Origin: a virus
Strand: one strand, 5' to 3'
IMG/VR virus record: IMGVR_UViG_3300044530_000197
Coordinates: 1 to 26,868 of that record
Length of the DNA stretch: 26,868 nt
Below are positions 15,640 through 22,563 of this stretch, piece after piece (the stretch's first letter is position 1; each line of letters begins with the position of its first letter). A program made the position numbers and the translations under genes. The notes under the pieces are model-generated. The model saw only the letters and a list, made by a program, of their open reading frames with translations. It was not told where the DNA came from and made no database searches.

Positions 15640-15816
15640 TTATTTACCTTTCTTCTTGTTGGCTTTAGCCTTCTTTGCCACTGCGGCATTATCGACTAAA
15701 TTTGGATAAGGACGTCCTGCTGCTTTGGCTCTAGCCTTAGCCGCAGACTTTTGAGATGATGTTAATTTCTTATCCTTGTCTGAAGGATCTTTGGTATTCC
15801 AAAATGCCTTTGCCAT
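15640..15816 (-). CDS. 58-residue basic protein with AGRPYPNLVDN motif
   Basis: The frame starts at ATG 15816, in a TAATG overlap with the preceding gene, and stops at 15640-15642. The product begins MAKAFWNTKDPSDKDKKLTS and then has KARAKAAGRPYPNLVDNAAV and a lysine-rich end. Segments of the AGRPYPNLVDN kind occur in other small phage proteins, in my recollection of actinophage genomes, though I cannot check this. The helix-plus-basic layout suggests a protein that packs against DNA or a capsid component. Function is unknown. Confidence 0.6.
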   Translation of the reverse strand: MAKAFWNTKDPSDKDKKLTSSQKSAAKARAKAAGRPYPNLVDNAAVAKKAKANKKKGK

Positions 15817-16070
15817 TATTTACCTTGACTTCTATGAGGGTTGTTTTTGTGCCAACTCTTTACCGCCTTGACACCCTGCTTTACACTCTTTGATCCGCCC
15901 ATCTTTGTGAGGTTAATCTTATCCCACTTGCCTTGGTTGGTATTGGTGTGTTCTACAACAACATCACCCTTCTTATTCTTAGAAACTTTGTGGGTTACCT
16001 TGGCTTTCTTTCCAGGAACTCCAATGCCCAGTGTTACTGGTTTCTCTGGCTTCTTCTTATCTGCCATCAT
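15816..16070 (-). CDS. Small basic protein, cassette member
   Basis: The product is 84 residues if it starts at ATG 16070, or 83 if at ATG 16067. Both overlap the preceding stop, by ATGA or TGATG. It is basic, with a beta-like middle (KVTHKVSKNKKGDVVVEHTN) and a helical end with VKQGVKAVKSWHKNNPHRSQ. It has no cysteines. The paired Lys-rich blocks around a short beta stretch suggest a small folded domain. No family is recognised, and its role must be tied to its neighbours. Confidence 0.6.
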   Translation of the reverse strand: MMADKKKPEKPVTLGIGVPGKKAKVTHKVSKNKKGDVVVEHTNTNQGKWDKINLTKMGGSKSVKQGVKAVKSWHKNNPHRSQGK

Positions 16071-16249
16071 GCCACCGACTTCTTATGCTTGTATCGGATT
16101 GGGGCTTTAGGTTTTCTCACTATGCCACCCTTCTTTCGCTTTAATCCAGCGCCACCAGATTCGTACTTACTCTCAGTGACATTTGTTTGAATATTCTTTT
16201 GAGGCTGCTTACCAGCCCGTGCTCCGATGTTCCTGCGCCGTCTTGCCAT
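16067..16249 (-). CDS. 60-residue Arg/Lys-rich protein, cassette member
   Basis: The product starts MARRRRNIGARAGKQPQK, has a polar middle and then LKRKKGGIVRKPKAPIRYKH, ending KKSVA. It looks largely disordered, with patches of Arg and Lys that would bind nucleic acid. It overlaps the DUF6496-like gene before it (TAATG) and the next gene after it. A protamine-like or DNA-packaging role is possible but not shown by any motif. Confidence 0.6.
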   Translation of the reverse strand: MARRRRNIGARAGKQPQKNIQTNVTESKYESGGAGLKRKKGGIVRKPKAPIRYKHKKSVA

Positions 16250-16425
16250 TACTTACTCTTTTTTTTCTTTGACATTCCCGCTTCGCTCATTGCAATCGCA
16301 ACCGCCTGCTTCTTTGATTTAACAACTGGGCCCTTACCAGGACCCTTCTTACCGCTATGAAGTTTACCTTCTTTGTACTCCTTCATAACCTTTTCAACTT
16401 TACCTTTTGCTTTTTTAGTTGCCAT
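16249..16425 (-). CDS. DUF6496-like small protein
   Basis: The 58-residue product has the hallmarks of the DUF6496 family of phage and bacterial proteins: VEKVMKEYKEGKLHSG, then a lysine-rich link, then VKSKKQAVAIAMSEAGM. The start at 16425 is preferred because GAGGA lies five bases upstream; ATG 16428 adds one Met. It is the first recognisable member of the cassette, just after the neck-like gene. Family function is not established. The match is by motif order. Confidence 0.75.
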   Translation of the reverse strand: MATKKAKGKVEKVMKEYKEGKLHSGKKGPGKGPVVKSKKQAVAIAMSEAGMSKKKKSK

Positions 16426-16510
16426 CATCTTCCTCTTCTACTTGGTCACTTAATTCTACTCTATCAAATTCAAAGAGGGATGGGTCTAATAACTCCTCAA
16501 AATTTCCCAC
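16415..16510 (-). CDS. Possible 31-residue acidic micro-ORF
   Basis: A GTG at 16510, two bases after the stop of the neck-like gene, opens 31 codons ending at TAA 16415-16417. The product is acidic (GNFEELLDPSLFEF, then DQVEEEDDGN), the opposite charge of all the cassette members after it. It overlaps the DUF6496-like gene start, and its EEEDD codons contain that gene's Shine-Dalgarno. There is no clear SD before the GTG, so translation would rely on coupling. It may be a leader peptide, a charge partner or chance. Confidence 0.35.
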   Translation of the reverse strand: MGNFEELLDPSLFEFDRVELSDQVEEEDDGN

Positions 16511-16512
16511 AA

Positions 16513-17046
16513 TTAATTTGTGTAGGTTTGGAACTGGGAATCGTTGACTAACTCCTCCTGGCTTACTAAGTTACAATCGATAGTTACTACTGAGTAACGT
16601 TCGGCGTATCTTCCACGAGGTAAGACTCTGGTAGGAACAAATACTTCATCCTGAAATACAACACGATCCTTGATGTGTTGATTTGGATCCGTAATCATTG
16701 CAGGAAGTAATCTATTTATATCTGCTACAGACACAACAAGACGGAGGGTATCTACTACATAGAATCCTCGTTCATTCATTATGTTTGTACCACGCATTAA
16801 TTGCGCCAAAATTACGGGCAGATCAAAAGGCTCATTCCATCTACGACCCTTAGCAGGATCTTGATTCGATACATCGTAGATTGGATCTACGTAGTTTCCA
16901 TAATCTGCAGCAAGGGCTGCATCATCCCAAGTCCACCAATTAACAATGGTTCCAACAGGATCACGAAGTTCATCAATCATGCCCTCATCCATAGAGAGGG
17001 TTTCAAACCCTATCTTAAATCGTCCTTGGACTTTTGAACCACGCAT
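16513..17046 (-). CDS. Probable neck/head-tail connector protein
   Basis: The 177-residue protein has a basic start (RGSKVQGRFKIGF), a WW-containing middle (VGTIVNWWTWDDAALAADYG) and then GRRWNEPFDLPVILAQLMRG. It ends with a beta-rich part, DEVFVPTRVLPRGRYAERYS followed by VSQEEL. Stopper-type connectors often have such a barrel with a late Arg-rich hairpin. The gene precedes the cassette and the tail completion genes, where a connector is expected. The call rests mainly on position and general layout. Confidence 0.5.
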   Translation of the reverse strand: MRGSKVQGRFKIGFETLSMDEGMIDELRDPVGTIVNWWTWDDAALAADYGNYVDPIYDVSNQDPAKGRRWNEPFDLPVILAQLMRGTNIMNERGFYVVDTLRLVVSVADINRLLPAMITDPNQHIKDRVVFQDEVFVPTRVLPRGRYAERYSVVTIDCNLVSQEELVNDSQFQTYTN

Positions 17047-17060
17047 TGGCTAAGTATGAC

Positions 17061-17795
17061 TTATTTATATTCTTTGACTTGCCTAAATTGAGATTTATAA
17101 GCATCAAAAAATTTAGATAGTAGAGTTGTTCGGACATCTGCACTTTCTTTTCTTTCTTTATCTTTTCCAAGAATCATTTTCCATTTATCCCGTTTAAAAG
17201 GAAATACTTGAACAAGGGGTGTGCCAGCAGGAATCATCCCTTCAAAAGAAGGATCTTTTAAAACAAAAGGAAAATTTACTGGAGCAATAAATTTGTCTGT
17301 ATCTACCACACCTTCAAAAATACTAAACGGAAGGTCCCGTTCTTTTGGGTTTAAAAAGAAACAAGAGTATCCTTTAGGAGTTTTAATTGCCCAAGGATTT
17401 ATAAATTTTGGAACTAACATATTTGGATTTTTAAAATGAGTTTTAAGTTGTTCTGGACTATGAAATTGTATTGGATCTATTTGCACATACTGAAAATTAT
17501 TAGATGGCCATGAAAAAAATGGAAGTTTTTCTATGTTGTCATGATGCAGTTGTTCTTTTTGACTTACATATATGTCAACAAAAGAGTATATGATGTAACC
17601 ACTAGTAATAGCATCAAACATTGGCATGCATCTTTTTGCAGTTCCATTTTGACCAGTTTGAGAACCTATTGAGGGTGTTCTAGGGGCACCTATATACGAC
17701 TCTAATTCAACATACCAAGATGGTAGATTTGTTAAAGCAGGGGTTGGTTTAAAGTCTTGATTTACCCCAATAGTATCGGTAAAAATAATTTCCAT
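17061..17795 (-). CDS. DUF6065-like phage protein of unknown function
   Basis: The 244-residue protein has a central region with INPWAIKTPKGYSCFF, then DLPFSIFEGVVDTDKFIAPV, NFPFVLKDPSFEGMIPAGTP and LVQVFPFKRDKWKM. This set is familiar from hypothetical proteins of cyanophages and other T4-like marine phages, filed as DUF6065. The beta-rich middle with PAGTPLVQV recalls the turn of dUTPase/dCTP-deaminase folds, but no catalytic set is visible, so this is only a structural analogy. It follows a small fibre-associated gene and is not part of the core tail. Confidence 0.6.
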   Translation of the reverse strand: MEIIFTDTIGVNQDFKPTPALTNLPSWYVELESYIGAPRTPSIGSQTGQNGTAKRCMPMFDAITSGYIIYSFVDIYVSQKEQLHHDNIEKLPFFSWPSNNFQYVQIDPIQFHSPEQLKTHFKNPNMLVPKFINPWAIKTPKGYSCFFLNPKERDLPFSIFEGVVDTDKFIAPVNFPFVLKDPSFEGMIPAGTPLVQVFPFKRDKWKMILGKDKERKESADVRTTLLSKFFDAYKSQFRQVKEYK

Positions 17796-17843
17796 AGTAT
17801 TACAGTACCATTAGGGTATTGATTTACCAATTTTTAACTATTT

Positions 17844-18206
17844 TTAAAATTCAGATTCTGGAGAAATTTCGTTATTTTCATTTGATGGAACATCAACTTT
17901 AACCCAAGTTACATTTTCTTCATCCCAAAAATAAAAGTTTTTATCTGTTGGATAAGGTATAGGAGGAATCCATCTACCTATTTCATTTAATATCCAAGAA
18001 GGAAACTCAGTTGGTTTTACATCAATATATATAGTCCCATTCCACGCAGCCCCTATATCTAGGGGGCGTCTTTCGTCAGTAACAGGTAATAAATTATCAA
18101 AATTGTGCAAAGTTTTAAACTCTTGTATTAGATCGTTTGATGGAGAATCAAATAACAGCAAATCTACAACAACACCATCAACGATGCCTGCATAAGTTAT
18201 TTCCAT
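17844..18206 (-). CDS. Small tail fibre-associated protein
   Basis: The 120-residue protein has AGGA seven to eight bases before its ATG and follows the glycine-rich adhesin. The end carries WIPPIPYPTDKNFYFWDEEN followed by VTWVKV. The P-x-P-x-D-x-x-Y-x-W-D-E-x-x-x-W pattern is common in small proteins placed next to fibre genes in cyanophages. It could assist fibre folding or be an attached domain. No enzymatic motif is seen. Confidence 0.5.
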   Translation of the reverse strand: MEITYAGIVDGVVVDLLLFDSPSNDLIQEFKTLHNFDNLLPVTDERRPLDIGAAWNGTIYIDVKPTEFPSWILNEIGRWIPPIPYPTDKNFYFWDEENVTWVKVDVPSNENNEISPESEF

Positions 18207-18231
18207 TATTAAATCCTGTCTACTTTAAACT

Positions 18232-19296
18232 TTATTTGGTATAAATAAGAAGTTGTCCTGGTCCACCATTGGATGGGCCATGACCGTATGCTCCACCGCC
18301 ACCGCCACCGCCACCCCTTCCAGCAACTCCAGCAGTATTAGTTGCAAAAGCAGACCAACCTTGACCTTGACCTCCGCCGCCGCCGCCTGCTCCTGCTGCT
18401 CCAGAATAACTACCTCCAGCGCCACCGCCTGGTGGATAAGCGTTGTAATAAGTACCGCTTGAAGAAAATGAAGAAAAGTTACCTCCACCTCCACCGCCAC
18501 CTCCGCCACCTGCTTGATAAGAAGATATTCCAGCAGTATTAGTTGTTGCTAACCCTGTAGAAGTTCCTGCACCACCACCACCAGCATTGTTATTACCAGT
18601 TGCACCGCCACCTCCACCACCTTTAGCAGAATCATTAAACGTAAGTGTTCCAGTATTTTTACTTACAGTTCCAGCACCTGCACCGCCAGCAGCAGTTAAA
18701 ATGTTTCCAAAACTAGTATTGCTACCACCACCAGAAGCAATTGTTACTGTATAGGTTTGTCCTCCTGAAACTGCAACATCTTCAAGAATAAATACAGGTC
18801 CACTTGAACCGCCCGATCCTCCGTTATAACTTGCTCCAGCACCGTTGGCACCAGCCCCAGCACCAACAATTGCAACAAATTGTTTTCCTGAAGGCACAGT
18901 GTATGTACCAGATGTATTAAATGTTTGATGAAATTCATAACCAGGAAGAGTGTAAGAATCAGATGCAGTAGATGCAGGACCGTAAGCACCCACACTTGTT
19001 CTTCCTTGGACAACAAAAGTGTGTGTAGTTAATGCATTTAACGGATTATTACTAAAACTAATGGATGTATTAGAACTTACTGCTTGTGCACCATTAGCCA
19101 ATGAACTTGCTACATAATCAGTAGCAACTCCACCAGTAGCATTAGGCGTTACCACAATTTGTGGTTGTCCACTTACAGTGCTTACACTGTTTATAGTTAC
19201 CTGGTTAGGAATGTCATTAATTTTTGTAGCACCAGCAGAAGCATCATTATACTTCTTGCCAGTTAAGTTAGAGTCACTAGCCTTCCTTGTTGCCAT
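18232..19296 (-). CDS. Glycine-rich tail fibre adhesin
   Basis: The 354-residue protein has an N-terminal fibronectin-like domain at about residues 28-120 (VTINSVSTVSGQPQIVVTPN, then SYTLPGYEF). The glycine-rich domain begins with FNTSGTYTVPSGKQFVAIVG, a frequent phage-fibre motif. From about residue 150 runs of four to ten glycines alternate with short polar loops. This layout resembles gp38-type adhesins of T4-like phages, where glycine runs form packed polyglycine helices and the loops bind receptors. It overlaps the 114-residue gene by TAATG. The adhesin role is a fold-based inference. Confidence 0.75.
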   Translation of the reverse strand: MATRKASDSNLTGKKYNDASAGATKINDIPNQVTINSVSTVSGQPQIVVTPNATGGVATDYVASSLANGAQAVSSNTSISFSNNPLNALTTHTFVVQGRTSVGAYGPASTASDSYTLPGYEFHQTFNTSGTYTVPSGKQFVAIVGAGAGANGAGASYNGGSGGSSGPVFILEDVAVSGGQTYTVTIASGGGSNTSFGNILTAAGGAGAGTVSKNTGTLTFNDSAKGGGGGGATGNNNAGGGGAGTSTGLATTNTAGISSYQAGGGGGGGGGGNFSSFSSSGTYYNAYPPGGGAGGSYSGAAGAGGGGGGQGQGWSAFATNTAGVAGRGGGGGGGGAYGHGPSNGGPGQLLIYTK

Positions 19297-19640
19297 TAGG
19301 AGATCTGACTTCCGTATGCTGAAAAGGACATTGTTGCAGAAGATCCATAGACACGAATACGATCACCAGCGGCAAGAGTTAATCCTACAGTTAGAATAAC
19401 TGAGTCTGATGCGGCAACTGTTGCGCCATAAACAATCCAGTGTTTATCAGTAGCATTTGAGCCAGCATCTGCAGAAGGTTGTACAGCAATTCGATATGTT
19501 GCAGAGGTACCTGCTTGATTTGTAATAATTAAAGAAGAGACTATACTCTCAACACCTGTTGATGTATATAGGGTTCCTTCGGTAGTAGCACCTAATGTGG
19601 ATGTTGCTACTTGACCTAAAATTTTATATGCTGTTGCCAT
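19296..19640 (-). CDS. Small virion-associated protein, family common in cyanophages
   Basis: The 114-residue protein starts MATAYKILGQVATSTLGATT and has TLYTSTGVESIVSSLIITN, then a beta sheet, ending SFSAYGSQIS. This profile is common among small structural proteins next to fibre genes in cyanophages, and it predicts a compact beta sandwich. AAGGAG lies four bases before its start. It is the first gene of the leftward operon on the far side of the divergent region. It may be a decoration or fibre-adaptor protein. Its precise function is not established. Confidence 0.65.
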   Translation of the reverse strand: MATAYKILGQVATSTLGATTEGTLYTSTGVESIVSSLIITNQAGTSATYRIAVQPSADAGSNATDKHWIVYGATVAASDSVILTVGLTLAAGDRIRVYGSSATMSFSAYGSQIS

Positions 19641-19651
19641 GTGACTCCTTA

Positions 19652-19678
19652 ACTAAGGTACTTATAAGGTACCTAAGT
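19652..19678. promoter_or_regulatory. Imperfect inverted repeat in the divergent intergenic region
   Basis: ACTAAGGTAC and GTACCTAAGT form two 10-base arms with one mismatch around a seven-base loop (TTATAAG). The element begins 12 bases from the leftward start at 19640 and about 70 bases from the rightward start at 19751. It could be an operator for a divergent promoter or a leader hairpin of the leftward transcript. Confidence 0.45.
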
Positions 19679-19694
19679 AACTCTTATTTGTACG

Positions 19695-19743
19695 GATAAA
19701 CAGATAAAGGTTAATTGGTACAGGGCTGTTATGTGGGATAAAG
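19695..19743 (+). promoter_or_regulatory. Triple GATAAA motif and short hairpin upstream of the plus-strand island
   Basis: GATAAA occurs at 19695, 19703 and 19737 in the same orientation. The last copy lies in a weak hairpin, GGGA-N7-TCCC (19735-19749), that ends just before the ATG at 19751. A TTGTAC at 19688 and a TTAATT 17 bases later make only a poor -35/-10 pair. A phage-specific promoter element is possible. No strong Shine-Dalgarno is seen before this start. Confidence 0.3.
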
Positions 19744-19750
19744 TGTCCCT

Positions 19751-20752
19751 ATGAATTTGGTGCAAAAATCCGTCTCTCAAGGGGGCAAATTAACTCCCTT
19801 AATTTTACCCCACTCAACTACCTCTGGTATGGGCTTAATGAATCCATCTATTTTTGTTGATAATGATGGGGATATTTTAGTAAATATTAGGCATGTAAAT
19901 TACACCCTATACCACTCTGAAAAAGATCAAAGATTTTTTAGTCCTTGGGGACCACTCTCTTATCTACATCCTGAAAAAGACCAACGGCTAGTTACGACCA
20001 ACTACCTAGGTCGTCTTGATAAAGATTATAATTTAATTAATTTTACTGAGGTCGATTACTCTAAATTTAATGTCCCACCTATCTGGGAATTTGTTGGTGA
20101 AGAAGATGTTCGCATTACTCAGTGGGATGGCGACTACTACCTGATCGGGGTACGGCGTGATACCACGCCCAATGGGCAAGGTCGCATGGAGTACTCAAAA
20201 ATAGAATTAGATAAAACTAACTGGACAGCCAAGGAAGTTCAACGAGTTCGTATTCCACCTCCCGTTGATGTTAACTCTTACTGTGAAAAGAATTGGATGC
20301 CTATCCTTGATAAACCTTATCACTTTGTTAAATGGGCAATGCCTACAGAGGTCGTTTGGGCTAATCCTGATAAAGCAGAGTGTAAACAGGTACTAGTAAA
20401 ACAAACTCCGCAAATTTCTCCCGATCAACGTGGTGGTACTAACGTAATTGTTTGGGGCGATTATTACATTGCATTTACTCATGAAGTTAAGTTATGGAAA
20501 AACTATTTAAACCAAAAAGACTCCGTGTATAGACATCGAATGATTGTCTGGGATAAAGAGTTTAATTTTATTGGACTTACATCTTCCTTTTCATTTTTAG
20601 ATACGCCAATTGAATTTTGCGTTGGCGCAGCGGTTATAAAGAAGAATCTAGTACTAACTTTTGGTGTGCAAGATAACTGTGCCTTTGTTCTTGAAATTCC
20701 TAAGAAAGTTGTAAATGGAATGATTACGGAGGCCATGTCTTATGGACGTTAA
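19751..20752 (+). CDS. GH130/GH43-like five-bladed beta-propeller protein
   Basis: The 333-residue protein has motif spacing like a five-bladed propeller glycoside hydrolase or phosphorylase. It has IFVDNDGDILVNIRHVNYTL, then FVGEEDVRITQWDGDYYLIG with an EED at 117-119, then EKNWMPILDKPYHFVKW near 179-195. DQRGGTNVIVWGDYYIAFTH follows at about 225-244, with a closing VGAAVIKKNLVLTFGVQDNC. Proteins of this type sit near glycosyltransferases and act on mannose- or arabinose-type sugars. The substrate is not predicted. It is the first gene of a plus-strand operon that overlaps the next gene with GGAGG spacing. Confidence 0.7.
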   Translation: MNLVQKSVSQGGKLTPLILPHSTTSGMGLMNPSIFVDNDGDILVNIRHVNYTLYHSEKDQRFFSPWGPLSYLHPEKDQRLVTTNYLGRLDKDYNLINFTEVDYSKFNVPPIWEFVGEEDVRITQWDGDYYLIGVRRDTTPNGQGRMEYSKIELDKTNWTAKEVQRVRIPPPVDVNSYCEKNWMPILDKPYHFVKWAMPTEVVWANPDKAECKQVLVKQTPQISPDQRGGTNVIVWGDYYIAFTHEVKLWKNYLNQKDSVYRHRMIVWDKEFNFIGLTSSFSFLDTPIEFCVGAAVIKKNLVLTFGVQDNCAFVLEIPKKVVNGMITEAMSYGR

Positions 20753-21305
20753 AGAATTAACTTTAAAACTGGCTGAAAATCCACAGGATGTAGAGAACAA
20801 CTTTAACCTTGCTGCTGCGTACGAACATCAATTGCAGTATGCATCAGCGGCAGGGTTCTATTTACGAGCCGCTGAGTATGGGTATAAGACTCATCCGCTC
20901 ATAACCTATACCTCACTATTAAAGATGGCCCTATGCTTTAATGCTCAAGGGGAGAGAAACAAAACTGTTTACAATAATATCTTGCAGGCTATTGCCTATC
21001 TACCAAACAGACCAGAGGCATACTTTCTATTAACAAGAATTAAAGAACGAAATAAAGAGTATCAAGAGTGCTATACCTTTGCAGAGTTGGGACTACTCTT
21101 TGCAACGCACACTTTTAATCAACCACTACCTGGATATGTAGATTACAACGGAGCCTACTGCTTACTATTTGAGAAGGCTGTTGCTGGTTGGTGGATTGGC
21201 AGAAAAGATGAGAGTAAAAGTTTATTTCATCATCTGTTAGATGAGTATGAGATGTCACAAGAGTATGTAAACAGTTGCCTTAATAATTTAAAGTTGTTTA
21301 ACTAA
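20742..21305 (+). CDS. TPR-like helical protein associated with glycosylation genes
   Basis: The 187-residue protein begins inside the end of the propeller gene with GGAGG nine bases upstream. It is all helical, with a tetratricopeptide-like array: VENNFNLAAAYEHQLQYASA, AAGFYLRAAEYG, NRPEAYFLLTRI and FEKAVAGWWIGRKDESKSLF. In cyanophages such helical blocks are found fused to glycosyltransferases, or near them. Here it is a separate gene and may scaffold the neighbouring enzymes or the acceptor. No catalytic residues are evident. Confidence 0.6.
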   Translation: MDVKELTLKLAENPQDVENNFNLAAAYEHQLQYASAAGFYLRAAEYGYKTHPLITYTSLLKMALCFNAQGERNKTVYNNILQAIAYLPNRPEAYFLLTRIKERNKEYQECYTFAELGLLFATHTFNQPLPGYVDYNGAYCLLFEKAVAGWWIGRKDESKSLFHHLLDEYEMSQEYVNSCLNNLKLFN

Positions 21306-21838
21306 TGTTTCCTAATTGGTTTAAAGATGTAGAGAAGTACTTTAGACATGTGCCAAGTGTTCCACTTCGTGCACTGCAGATTGGGACCTATACAGGCGAT
21401 GCCACTGAGTGGCTATTAAATAATCGGGAGATTGAATATCTAGATGATGTAGATACTTGGGAAGGCAGTGAAGAAGTTGCCCATGAATCTCTAGATTTTT
21501 CTTCAGTAGAGGCTTACTACGATTCAAGATTTCCAAAGGATGGAAGAGTCTTAAAACATAAGATGACCAGTGATGAGTTCTTTTTAAAAGGCGCCAGTTC
21601 ATATAACTTCATATACATAGATGGGGATCACACAGCCCTACAGACCGCTATAGATGGCTTGAATGGCTTTAGACACCTGGAATCAGGTGGGGTGATGGCA
21701 TTTGATGACTACCTTTGGAACTACGGCGGTAAGGAGTACCTAGAGCCTAAGAGAGGCGTTGATTGCTTCCTTAATGTATGTAGGGGCGAGTATACGATCA
21801 TTGAATCTGGCTACCAGGTATGGATTGAGAAGTGTTAG
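21305..21838 (+). CDS. SAM-dependent methyltransferase (Methyltransf_24-like)
   Basis: The 177-residue protein has a Rossmann-type glycine motif at residues 24-32 (LQIGTYTGD). An acidic strand follows at about 48-52 and a motif IV-like stretch at about 100-109 (YNFIYIDGDHT). LESGGVMAFDDYLW follows at about 125-138. These define a class I methyltransferase of the Methyltransf_24 type, often linked to sugar or glycan modification. It begins in a TAATG overlap with the TPR gene and ends overlapping the GT25-like gene. The substrate is probably a sugar hydroxyl, by context only. Confidence 0.8.
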   Translation: MFPNWFKDVEKYFRHVPSVPLRALQIGTYTGDATEWLLNNREIEYLDDVDTWEGSEEVAHESLDFSSVEAYYDSRFPKDGRVLKHKMTSDEFFLKGASSYNFIYIDGDHTALQTAIDGLNGFRHLESGGVMAFDDYLWNYGGKEYLEPKRGVDCFLNVCRGEYTIIESGYQVWIEKC

Positions 21839-22563
21839 ATAACGCCTGCTTTGAGGTCTTTCATACTGATACTGGAAATGAATTAAGAAACAAATCTTAC
21901 GAGGGCATTTTAAAATCTATGTCATTCTTGCCTCGTCTTGGTTCTGAGACTGTATATCTAAATACAGCAGAAAAAGCAACGGAGTTCTTAAGTAAGAAAC
22001 CTGAGTTTAAAGTAAATACTGTTACCGACTTCTGTAAGCCAGGAGAAACCTTCCCACCATCATCTGGAGTTATAGGAGTTTGGGCAAGCAATTACTTGGC
22101 GTATAAAAAGTTTTTAGAGTCTAAATACGACACACTAATTATTTTTGAAGATGACATAGTAATAAGTAGTAACTTTAAAAATATTGCAAGTATTTATATG
22201 AGTGAACTTATGCCTGTCTGGGATTTCTTTTCATTTTTTGTTCCTGATGATTCTTTGTTTGCTTACAATCCTTTAGAACACGATGTGTATCAAGACTATA
22301 TCTGTCTTTCATATCAACAGTGGTCATGTGCAGGATATGCTGTAAGCAGACGTGGTGCAGAAAAAGCAATAAAGGATGTTGAATCTAAAGGAATTAATTG
22401 CCCTGTAGATTGGTATATCTTTAACTTTAGAATGAAACAAGAAGAAAACCAAATAAAGTTTAATACGTTTACGGTAAAACCGCAGATATATAAACCTATA
22501 AAGTTTTTACAAGCAGCAGCGCAGTACAGTCAAATACATAACGGTAGTACAGAACTTTTTTAG
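21832..22563 (+). CDS. GT25-like glycosyltransferase
   Basis: The 243-residue protein starts at GTG (21832), overlapping the methyltransferase stop by seven bases. It has GVWASNYLAYKKFLESKYDT, then LIIFEDDIVIS with EDD at 106-108, a SCAGYAVSRRGAEKAI segment near 165-180 and PVDWYIFNF near 191-199. This is the order in glycosyltransferase family 25, which includes LPS glycosyltransferases and collagen galactosyltransferases. EDD would coordinate the metal and sugar nucleotide. Its stop codon abuts the stop codon of a collagen-like fibre gene on the other strand. That makes the fibre a plausible acceptor, but this is not shown. Confidence 0.75.
   Translation: MLDNACFEVFHTDTGNELRNKSYEGILKSMSFLPRLGSETVYLNTAEKATEFLSKKPEFKVNTVTDFCKPGETFPPSSGVIGVWASNYLAYKKFLESKYDTLIIFEDDIVISSNFKNIASIYMSELMPVWDFFSFFVPDDSLFAYNPLEHDVYQDYICLSYQQWSCAGYAVSRRGAEKAIKDVESKGINCPVDWYIFNFRMKQEENQIKFNTFTVKPQIYKPIKFLQAAAQYSQIHNGSTELF

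Noticed and set aside
18225-18509. Frame-shifted open frame rich in Val, Glu and Ala inside the glycine-rich gene
   Set aside because: It is a shadow of repetitive GGN codons in another frame. The main frame carries the recognised fibre motifs.
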